DNA from: Thermoproteota archaeon | GTDB taxonomy: Archaea > Korarchaeota > Korarchaeia > Korarchaeales > JAOZGB01 | Assembly (NCBI GenBank): GCA_027491935.1 | Contig: JAOZGB010000012.1 | Coordinates: forward strand, 1 to 48,381 | Direction of reading: 5' to 3' | Length of the DNA: 48,381 bases | Shown: positions 1 through 7,210 of the stretch, piece by piece | Layout: every line of letters begins with the position of its first letter | Position numbering within the stretch: position 1 is the first letter of the stretch | The notes under the pieces: generated by a model | The model's database searches: none | Told to the model about the DNA's origin: nothing | What the model saw: the letters and a program-made list of their open reading frames with translations, nothing else | Position numbers and translations under genes: made by a program

Positions 1-3000
1 TTTGCTGCTTTCTCAGGCCATGGTGTTGGATACTCTTGTTTCGGTGCTAGGGCCTATGTTAATGAGCATTTTGACGATCTGGATAGCATTAAAGTTGTTA
101 TGAGTATAGATGTCTCAGGCTACAAAAACTTAATATCGGTTTACGATGCCGGAAACCTATATTACTTTCAGCAACAGAGGATATCAAGGAGAATAGAATT
201 CCTTGTTGATGAGATAAAAACCATTCTGGATCAGATGTCGTCAGAACTTGGTGAAGAGTATTTATTGGAATATGATGAATATATAATAGAGAAACATGGC
301 GGTCTGTCATACTCTGAACATGAAGTTTTCACGATTTATGGTGGGATAGGATTTAGCATAACCGACAGGATGCCAGAAGACATAAGATCCGTCTATGCTA
401 CTCCATCAGATACTCTTGAAAAACTAGATCTCCGAAAAAACTATAAACCAATACATGCCACATTCGCCATCGCGTTCAGGTTAGCAACGTGGGAGGATCT
501 TCCGAATAGGGTAGAAGGGCCATATAGACTATCAGGACACTTTGGATTCGCAACCTTAGTAGGTAGGGTCTCAATGTACAATCCATCTAACGATAGCTAT
601 GTACCGGTGCCAAACTCTTTAGTCATCATAGCAGAGAGCTCAAGAACAGGAGAGGCTCAGGTCTTTACACTGTTCTTCGAAACTGTGAAAACTGACAATA
701 AAGGATTCTTTAAGATTTACGGCCTTCAACCTGAATCTGAAAACTTCTACGCCATCATGGCGTTTAAAGACGATCCCTCCGAAGGACCACCCGAGTACGC
801 GGTAGACGTTGCAGGGATAAACAGTCTTACGAAGACGATATTTTCCATGAAGTCGTCCATCCATAGGATTGAAGTGAATATATTTCGAGCGGGTTATGTC
901 CTATTCTATGAATGTCTGGATCCAAATGAGCGTAGAATTCAGTATGCATTCCTTCAGGTTCAACCCCTTGAATATCCAACCCATAATATGATGCTACCCC
1001 ACTTAGGGTTCCTAAATGAGGGGCATCCTAACCTGCCGACGTGGACGATGTTGATGCTTGTTCCTGAGAAGAGATACGAGTTTATGTTTCTGAAATTCAT
1101 CCCTTCCCTCCAGATCTCCGGGATATTGAACAATGCTACAATTGATAATCCCAATGGTTACGGATACCTTGTTGAAGATGCCGAGATCTTGATGTTTCAA
1201 CAGCAGGAACTTAAGATAGCGCAAAATCTTAAGTACATAGTCTTAAATAGGCTTGAGATATGTAATAGGAGCAAGCTCTACACTCCAATGACATATCTAT
1301 ATGTCCAAAACGGTGAGAAATATGAGGAAGCAGCCATTGAAGACTGGAACCGTGGAGATTACATAATGCATAGAATAGATGCGAAAACAGCATGGGGATT
1401 CTATATAAATGCGTATCTCGAAGTCATGAAAGTATTAAAGGGAGCCACAAATAGTAGTTTTACATTTTTATTCTTCTTGTTACCCTTTGCTGTAGTATTA
1501 GAGAGGCTCCTCTTCGAACATGAAAAGACCATGAAGGCATTGCAAACAATTGTAGTAATATTTGCAGTATTTATGGGACTAATGTATGCAATACATCCAG
1601 GCTTCAGAATAGCCCCAAATTTAGGCATGAACATACTAGTATTCTCAATGTCGCTATTTAGTATAGTAGCCCTTGTTCTCATGATAGGAGAGCTACTTAC
1701 CCTATTCAGAGAGAAAAGAGAGTCGAAAATGGGAATACACGCATCTGAAATAAGTAGGCTGGGAGCATTAATGGCAGCCTTTATACTTGGTATAAGGAAC
1801 ATGAAGAAAAGAAGACTGAGAAGCGCACTAACAATCATATCAATAATGGTTGTCACAGGAGCCCTTGTTTCTTCAGTATCGATATCAACAGCATTCTTAC
1901 CCTCGTATATAACTGGAACCCAGCGAAAAATACCCTATAACGGTTTCCTAATACGTGGTGAACAATGGAACCCCCTAAGCAGAAAATTTTACGAAACAAT
2001 TGGAAAATACGAAATAGTCCAAAACATCGGGTTTACAGTATGGGCATATCCTGTTGGTACAAGTGAGATAGACTTTGTAGTTGAAAAAACGGGGGAGAAA
2101 TACGGTATCAACGCCCTTTGGGGTGTGACCCCATGGGAGGGAGAAGCATCCGGGATGGCGGCAACCATAGTTAAAGGCTCATGGTTAGAAGAGGATGATT
2201 ACAGAGCATGCATACTCAGCAAAGCACTGGCGGAATCTCTAGAAATTGATATCGGAGACACAATAAACATTTATGGATTAAGCTTTTATGTTAAAGGGAT
2301 AATCGATGATCAAAACCTAATACAACTCGTAGACTTCGACGGATATCCCAAGCGGCCGGCCCGTCTATCCGTAGGAATAGGAGGTAGAGTAACAGCCAGA
2401 GAGGAGGAATTCCTGTTACCAGAGAACGTTATATTAATGCATGCCGAAACAGCATATCAGCTTGGAGGAATGATTGTAAAGGTATACATCAAAGCAAAGC
2501 CAAACGTTACAGCCGAGGCTATGAGAGAATCAGCATTAGACATGGCGTTCAGATATAAGATGCATGTTTACATGGGATTTAACAACACAGTCGAGGAATA
2601 CTCTCCCAAATTCAAACAAATGACCCTTGGGCTACCTATGTTAATAGTCCTTATGGGAATACTAATAATAACAGTACTTAACACAATGATTACAGCAGTA
2701 TATGAGAGGAAGCCTGAAATATTTACCTACAGCTCGGTAGGGCTCTCACCCACCCACGTCTCAGGATTATTCATAGCCGAAGCAGTAACTGTAGGGCTAG
2801 TTGGAGGAATGCTAGGCTATATTCTGGGTACAGGACTGCATATAATATTCGACGCACTAAATATACTTCAGACATTACGTCCTAATTTCACATCAGGATG
2901 GATTCCAGGTTCAATGCTTATTGTTCTATTAACAACTTTAGCTTCAACACTATATCCAATGAGAGTAGCGTCTAAACTGGTGACACCAGGAGTCATGAGG

Positions 3001-3471
3001 AAATGGAAGATTCCACCACCCAAAGGAGACGAATGGTTCATACCCCTACCATTCGCGCCGGCAAAAATTGAAGTAGATGGGCTTATGAACTACATATACG
3101 AGTACCTTGAGGTGCACAGGACGGAAAAAGAAGAGAAATTTACATCAGACAAGCTGTGGATGGAGGAGAAGAAAACCGAAACAGAACGTATAAAAACAAT
3201 AGTAGCCCACACGAGGCACAGACCATGGGACCAAGGAATAATGAACATAATAAAGATAAACGCGAGAATACCGAAAGAGGGGACGTGTTCCATGGACATA
3301 TATGTGAAGAGGCTTGGGGGTCTCACCTCCCCATGGAAGCACGCGGTACGGGAGTTTGCAGACGAAATAAGAAAGCAATGCCTGGTGTGGAGGAGTTTAA
3401 CCCCCAAGCAGAAATCACGATACACCGGAGTTGTTTATAAGGTGAAAAGAGAAAAAGCAGAATCCAAGTAG
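1..3471 (+). CDS. M28-peptidase-like / FtsX-permease fusion protein (5' partial)
   Basis: The frame is open to the window edge, so the first in-frame ATG at 100 is internal; 1156 residues are visible. Residues 1-140 resemble the end of an M28 (aminopeptidase Y-like) domain: FAAFSGHGVGYSCFGARAY, then SIDVSGY, then SEHEVF and YATPSDTLEKLD. At the first site the usual Glu-Glu pair reads His-Gly, and at the last the usual His reads Ala, so zinc binding is probably lost. Residues about 186-290 look like a carboxypeptidase-regulatory-like beta domain. Membrane segments lie near 485-565, 609-632, 876-897, 923-946 and 970-987, the last four in an FtsX/MacB arrangement around a large extracytoplasmic domain. 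The C-terminal 160 residues are soluble. No ABC ATPase is in the window. It probably couples a degenerate peptidase domain to an envelope permease; substrate unknown. Confidence 0.75.
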   Translation, partial: FAAFSGHGVGYSCFGARAYVNEHFDDLDSIKVVMSIDVSGYKNLISVYDAGNLYYFQQQRISRRIEFLVDEIKTILDQMSSELGEEYLLEYDEYIIEKHGGLSYSEHEVFTIYGGIGFSITDRMPEDIRSVYATPSDTLEKLDLRKNYKPIHATFAIAFRLATWEDLPNRVEGPYRLSGHFGFATLVGRVSMYNPSNDSYVPVPNSLVIIAESSRTGEAQVFTLFFETVKTDNKGFFKIYGLQPESENFYAIMAFKDDPSEGPPEYAVDVAGINSLTKTIFSMKSSIHRIEVNIFRAGYVLFYECLDPNERRIQYAFLQVQPLEYPTHNMMLPHLGFLNEGHPNLPTWTMLMLVPEKRYEFMFLKFIPSLQISGILNNATIDNPNGYGYLVEDAEILMFQQQELKIAQNLKYIVLNRLEICNRSKLYTPMTYLYVQNGEKYEEAAIEDWNRGDYIMHRIDAKTAWGFYINAYLEVMKVLKGATNSSFTFLFFLLPFAVVLERLLFEHEKTMKALQTIVVIFAVFMGLMYAIHPGFRIAPNLGMNILVFSMSLFSIVALVLMIGELLTLFREKRESKMGIHASEISRLGALMAAFILGIRNMKKRRLRSALTIISIMVVTGALVSSVSISTAFLPSYITGTQRKIPYNGFLIRGEQWNPLSRKFYETIGKYEIVQNIGFTVWAYPVGTSEIDFVVEKTGEKYGINALWGVTPWEGEASGMAATIVKGSWLEEDDYRACILSKALAESLEIDIGDTINIYGLSFYVKGIIDDQNLIQLVDFDGYPKRPARLSVGIGGRVTAREEEFLLPENVILMHAETAYQLGGMIVKVYIKAKPNVTAEAMRESALDMAFRYKMHVYMGFNNTVEEYSPKFKQMTLGLPMLIVLMGILIITVLNTMITAVYERKPEIFTYSSVGLSPTHVSGLFIAEAVTVGLVGGMLGYILGTGLHIIFDALNILQTLRPNFTSGWIPGSMLIVLLTTLASTLYPMRVASKLVTPGVMRKWKIPPPKGDEWFIPLPFAPAKIEVDGLMNYIYEYLEVHRTEKEEKFTSDKLWMEEKKTETERIKTIVAHTRHRPWDQGIMNIIKINARIPKEGTCSMDIYVKRLGGLTSPWKHAVREFADEIRKQCLVWRSLTPKQKSRYTGVVYKVKREKAESK

Positions 3472-3482
3472 AGGTGTTATTT

Positions 3483-5297
3483 ATGAGTAGTAATGAGGAA
3501 GTCACTTATAAAGAAGGTTTCACGTATAGGGTAATACTAATTACAGTAGTAACAGGTATTGTTTTAGCTCCTGTGATGGTGTGGGCGATTTTAGCTGGAA
3601 TAGGAGCATTTGGAATAGCAGCGGCGTTCATGGCTATGGTACTATTTGGAGAGTTAGCTAGGATTTTCGGAAGTTCGCTGACGGCGCAAGAGCTTGCAAC
3701 TATAAGGTGGAGTGCTTCAGCAGCTGTAACTAGCCTAGCAGGAACAGGAATCATGTATAACGTGTTTTTCAGGTCTAGCCCTATAACAAACATGATGGGC
3801 ATTGCTGATAAGATACCGGATTGGGTGGCGCCGCCTCCGACATCGGAGGCGATACTAACAAGAACCTTATTCCACCATGATTTTCTAATCCCTATAACCC
3901 TTACAGTGGTCACCGGACTATTCGGTTTCTTAGTAGCTTGGGGGATAGGTTTGATTGTAAGGCAGATCTTTATCGTGGAGGAGAAGCTTCCATGGCCAAC
4001 CGGCGCCATAGCAGGCCAACTAGCACTGGATATGAGTGGCAGACGTGACCCCTCCAGATTCAGAATATTCTCAATAGCTGCCGCGGCCTCAGCAGTTTAC
4101 ACTTTAATTATAACTGTAATTATGGGCCTTTCACCAGCCTTAGACCTTACCCCATCTCTAAGCACAAAGCTTCCTGGTGCGATGATTGTATTTTACCCTA
4201 CTGCCTATGACTTTGCGATTGCGCTGGTCCTAGGAACTCCGTATCTTCTTGGATACATAATATCATCTTTGGTTTCACAGGTAGTTATTAATCCAATACT
4301 CGTCAGTAAAGGAGTGATTCCATGGATCCCTCAGGAATCTTGGACAATGCTGCTGAGAGATAGCACCCTTTACTTCTGGGTAAGCCCATTTATTGGCTTT
4401 GCAATCGCGATAGCAATTCCACCCTTAATAACATCCATAAAATTGCTTCCTAGAAGCATAAAAAGTATAAGGAAAATATCAGCCGTTAAAGGAAGCGGCC
4501 TCGTCCCGTTAAATACTATTATTCTTATGCTTGTAGGGGGATACCTATATTATATAATCATAACAAAAATCCTAGCGCCGGACTACCCCGTCTGGCTTTC
4601 AATAGCTGCGGTGGTATACCAGGTGTTTATAACACTTGTTTCAGGCTATACCATGGGGCAGGCTCTCGTGGGAATCAACATCCCGTATATTACAGAGTTC
4701 ATGAGGGTTCAATTTTACGATGGCGTGGCAGGATGGTTTATTGCTCCTGCATTCGCCCCTTCAGCCGCTCTAGGGCTTGGAATAGGTTTTAAAGCGGCGG
4801 AGATAACGAAAACTAAACCTACTAGCATACTCAAAGCAGATTTCCTAGGCTGGGTCATAGGAACTGTAATGGGATTTCTAATAGTATCGATCTTTTGGCG
4901 TTTATATAGTATTCCAAGTGATGTATTTCCGGTTCCAGCATGGATTCCACTTGTAATAACAACTAATATTTGGATCACCAAAAAACTGGAGCTAATTCTC
5001 AAACCAGCCCTAATAATACCATCATTCATACTAGCTTTCGCATTAAGCATATGGCCTAAGACCTACCTGTTCACAATTGGGTTATACGCAGGCCTCGGGA
5101 GCCCAACTTCATTCGTCCTCACATACATAGTTGCCATCATTGCCAAGAAGGTGATGACCAGGGTCTTCGGTGAAGAATGGGTTAACAGGTACGTTGTAAG
5201 CATTGCAGCAGGCATATTCGCAGGAGTTTCAATAGTTCAGGTCTTATATCTAGCTTTAATCTTTTACCCACGACTTATATGGGCAACACCATACTAA
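3483..5297 (+). CDS. OPT-superfamily oligopeptide/metal-chelate transporter
   Basis: A 604-residue, almost wholly hydrophobic protein with roughly 14-16 predicted membrane segments. The LPWPTGAIAGQLALDM stretch after a cytosolic loop resembles the conserved P-x-G segment of OPT transporters, which move oligopeptides or metal chelates with protons. The ATG at 3483 is preferred over the GTG at 3474 because GAGGTG (3471-3476) lies six bases upstream of it. The gene starts just after the M28-like/FtsX stop and is probably cotranscribed, hinting at a peptide-related role for both. Its stop shares a CTAA tetranucleotide with the convergent PqqD-like gene. The substrate cannot be predicted. Confidence 0.7.
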   Translation: MSSNEEVTYKEGFTYRVILITVVTGIVLAPVMVWAILAGIGAFGIAAAFMAMVLFGELARIFGSSLTAQELATIRWSASAAVTSLAGTGIMYNVFFRSSPITNMMGIADKIPDWVAPPPTSEAILTRTLFHHDFLIPITLTVVTGLFGFLVAWGIGLIVRQIFIVEEKLPWPTGAIAGQLALDMSGRRDPSRFRIFSIAAAASAVYTLIITVIMGLSPALDLTPSLSTKLPGAMIVFYPTAYDFAIALVLGTPYLLGYIISSLVSQVVINPILVSKGVIPWIPQESWTMLLRDSTLYFWVSPFIGFAIAIAIPPLITSIKLLPRSIKSIRKISAVKGSGLVPLNTIILMLVGGYLYYIIITKILAPDYPVWLSIAAVVYQVFITLVSGYTMGQALVGINIPYITEFMRVQFYDGVAGWFIAPAFAPSAALGLGIGFKAAEITKTKPTSILKADFLGWVIGTVMGFLIVSIFWRLYSIPSDVFPVPAWIPLVITTNIWITKKLELILKPALIIPSFILAFALSIWPKTYLFTIGLYAGLGSPTSFVLTYIVAIIAKKVMTRVFGEEWVNRYVVSIAAGIFAGVSIVQVLYLALIFYPRLIWATPY

Positions 5298-5674
5298 GCC
5301 GTGTCTGCTACCGTAATAGCCCCCCTTCTTTCTAAATCCGCTAGAAAGGCTATTAGAGAAACTTCCGCCTCCCTCTTCGACATCCTAAACCTTCTAGATA
5401 TCTCTGTAATTATCTCTCTAATTGAGGTTTTGCCATTAAGTAGCTTCCATACATATGATCCTATTTCATCTAATACTATTTTCCTAGTTTTGGGTTGCAT
5501 GAAGATTGTGGCCAGTACCTCTCCAAGTCTACCCCTGTATTTCCTCTCTATGATTATCGCTACTTCTCCGGTATCATAAACTTCCCATTTAACATTGCTT
5601 GACGGTTTAGGTTTTAGTAAAAGTAACTTAGCCCTATCAATAGAAACAGTTTTCCCCCTTCCACCAAATTTCAT
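5294..5674 (-). CDS. PqqD-family (RRE-like) protein
   Basis: 126 residues. The C-terminal two thirds match the PqqD fold: a beta region, then VLDEIGSYVWKLLNGKTSI, REIITEI and a helical end FLADLERRGAI. PqqD-family proteins are small winged-helix domains that bind peptide substrates for radical SAM enzymes, or serve as recognition elements fused to other enzymes. No radical SAM enzyme or precursor peptide is visible nearby, so its partner is unknown. The ATG at 5674 overlaps the stop of the upstream zinc-ribbon gene as ATGA; a GTG at 5683 would add three residues. It is the last gene of a four-gene operon. Confidence 0.7.
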   Translation of the reverse strand: MKFGGRGKTVSIDRAKLLLLKPKPSSNVKWEVYDTGEVAIIIERKYRGRLGEVLATIFMQPKTRKIVLDEIGSYVWKLLNGKTSIREIITEISRRFRMSKREAEVSLIAFLADLERRGAITVADTA

Positions 5675-5874
5675 ATTCCCCACAGCCTCACAATCATAAT
5701 ATATATCACGAGTAAAACAGGTGTAAGTAGCATAAGTATGCTGATCATTCTCCTCGACCTTTCAAGAGAAGCTTTTCTCTCTAGGTACTTCTCCTCGCAT
5801 TTTGAGGAGCAGAACCTTTTCCCGGGAGATATCACCCTTCCACATACTAGGCAGTGTGCATGATCTTCGACCAT
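5671..5874 (-). CDS. DUF2116-like zinc-ribbon protein with C-terminal membrane anchor
   Basis: A 67-residue protein with an N-terminal zinc-binding cluster (CLVCGRVISPGKRFCSSKC, the C-x2-C ... C-x3-C pattern), a basic linker (EKYLERKASLERSRR) and one C-terminal membrane helix (residues about 42-63). This is the layout of archaeal DUF2116 proteins, whose function is not established. The ATG at 5874 has AGGTGA (5885-5880) five bases upstream; a GTG at 5883 is the alternative. It lies one base after the preceding stop and overlaps the next start by four bases, so it belongs to the 7164-5294 operon. The tail anchor would hold the zinc ribbon at the cytosolic membrane face. Confidence 0.7.
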   Translation of the reverse strand: MVEDHAHCLVCGRVISPGKRFCSSKCEEKYLERKASLERSRRMISILMLLTPVLLVIYIMIVRLWGI

Positions 5875-5875
5875 T

Positions 5876-6223
5876 CTAGTCACCTAGCTCCTTAAGTATA
5901 GGCCACCTTTTTATCCAAAACCTTCGAGTTATCCTATTCCAAGGTTTTTCAGGGAGGATGTTCAATAGTTCAAAAATAAACTTCGAAATAAGCTCTTTAT
6001 ATTTTGATGCAGGCCCCATCTCCAACCATGTGTCCCCGCCGAATCCATATATAATAAACTTAACATCCGTATCCTTAATTCTCACGATTCGGAGTAAGCC
6101 AGCCCCCGGAAAACCCTCAGTGCTAATGGTATACTTATATCCCATTTTTTCGATTGCCTTAACAGTGTAGTAAAGGAGATCTTGCGGATCTATCTTAAAC
6201 TTTTCAGTTTTAGAGTCTTCCAT
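5876..6223 (-). CDS. conserved small hypothetical protein in EMC6-like/PqqD operon
   Basis: 115 residues from the ATG at 6223. A TTG at 6238 would overlap the preceding stop (TTGA) and add five residues. I do not recognise the family. It looks like a compact alpha/beta soluble protein with no signal or membrane segment: a helix (DLLYYTVKAIEKMGYKY), paired strands (LLRIVRIKDTDVKFIIYGF), a second helix (YKELISKFIFELLNIL) and a basic Trp/Arg-rich tail ending WPILKELGD. Its position between an EMC6-like membrane protein and a zinc-ribbon membrane protein, with overlapping or nearly touching ends, indicates cotranscription. Function unknown. Confidence 0.6.
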   Translation of the reverse strand: MEDSKTEKFKIDPQDLLYYTVKAIEKMGYKYTISTEGFPGAGLLRIVRIKDTDVKFIIYGFGGDTWLEMGPASKYKELISKFIFELLNILPEKPWNRITRRFWIKRWPILKELGD

Positions 6224-6234
6224 AAGCCTGTAGT

Positions 6235-7164
6235 TCAACTTCCAACCACCAAGTAAGATCCGTCGATTTTAAGCACATCCTTGACATTATAAGACTTGGA
6301 ATAAAAGACATAAAGTTTCCCTTCTTGAAAAACAATAAAATTTGCAACATTATAGTCTATTTTACCCATACTTAAGTTAACCATCGGCCCCCTAAACTCT
6401 TCTCCATATATCTTTAAAAGCGTACAGTTCCCCTTCAGTTCTAAAACCTCAATTTTAAGAGTAACATCTAATTCTTCGATGTAAAAACTCCTATTGCTCC
6501 CGACTTCGATTCTCTCGGAGATTTCGCTACCAGCACATCTAAGACTGACTACCGCAGCGTCTCCTTCTACATCGGCTGTAATGTTAAATAGTCCCCATAG
6601 AAAGTCGCCTTTACAAGTATTTAAGACCGATACTGGAGTAAATGACAAGCTATTTACATTGCATATCAGCCTCTCACCGTTTATGGGGTTGACGAACTCA
6701 AGCACCCCTACGGTAGGCTCATAATATTTGCCAAGTACCAATTTAAAACTTCCATTCGGATACTTTTCTATGATAAAGCACGAATTATATCCGTAACTTA
6801 TATTTTCATTTGGCAATAACATTTTTCCTGAGGTCCACTTTAGAATCTGGGGTTCTTTAACCTTAACATCCACTTTAACAATCAATGGGTAGGCTCCTGC
6901 AAGATTGTATGAGACTACCCATACCGTGATAAATACAGCCAATGTTGTAAACAACCCCTCCCTGTACACTTTACTCATAGGCGGCTTATCGCCTTTTTTC
7001 CTTATAATCACGCTTAACGATAACGCTGAAGTGAAACTATATAAGAATGCTAGGAGCGCTAACGCTGAATATCCCGGCAGCAACAGTATTCCAGATATGA
7101 AGCCAGCTATGAAGCCGGTTATGCAGTGCATTACATAAAAAAGCTTGCCTGATTCTAAGTTCAC
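6235..7164 (-). CDS. EMC6-like three-helix membrane domain fused to extracytoplasmic beta-rich domain
   Basis: 309 residues. The first 90 contain three hydrophobic segments resembling EMC6, a small subunit of the ER membrane protein complex with archaeal homologues: GFIAGFISGILLLPGYSA in the first two helices, a basic loop, then YREGLF and VWVVSYNLAGAYP, which parallels the W-x2-Y-N/G-L/M-V-x-V-Y end of EMC6. Residues about 92-309 are strand-rich with N-glycosylation sequons and few cysteines, and by topology would lie outside the membrane. Such a C-terminal extension is not part of standard EMC6. The start is GTG at 7164 with GGATCT upstream; the ATG at 7131 would shorten it by 11 residues. 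It is first gene of the operon that ends with the PqqD-like protein. Confidence 0.5.
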   Translation of the reverse strand: MNLESGKLFYVMHCITGFIAGFISGILLLPGYSALALLAFLYSFTSALSLSVIIRKKGDKPPMSKVYREGLFTTLAVFITVWVVSYNLAGAYPLIVKVDVKVKEPQILKWTSGKMLLPNENISYGYNSCFIIEKYPNGSFKLVLGKYYEPTVGVLEFVNPINGERLICNVNSLSFTPVSVLNTCKGDFLWGLFNITADVEGDAAVVSLRCAGSEISERIEVGSNRSFYIEELDVTLKIEVLELKGNCTLLKIYGEEFRGPMVNLSMGKIDYNVANFIVFQEGKLYVFYSKSYNVKDVLKIDGSYLVVGS

Positions 7165-7210
7165 AGATCCATAAAACCCTTATTATCTTATATTGGTTTC
7201 CATTATTAGA

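Noticed and set aside
1401-1856. 151-residue antisense frame with hydrophobic stretches
   Set aside because: It lies opposite the membrane helices of the M28-like/FtsX gene, which produce mirrored hydrophobicity.
3156-3440. 94-residue alternative-frame ORF at the end of the M28-like/FtsX gene
   Set aside because: It is a shadow in another frame of a conserved C-terminal domain and lacks its own signals.
3506-4009. 167-residue open frame antisense to the OPT transporter
   Set aside because: It mirrors a strongly supported membrane-protein gene, has no family pattern and no ribosome binding site; composition follows from the opposite strand.
5294-7164. RiPP biosynthetic cluster built on the PqqD-like gene
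   Set aside because: No radical SAM enzyme, precursor peptide or dedicated exporter is visible within the operon or its neighbours.
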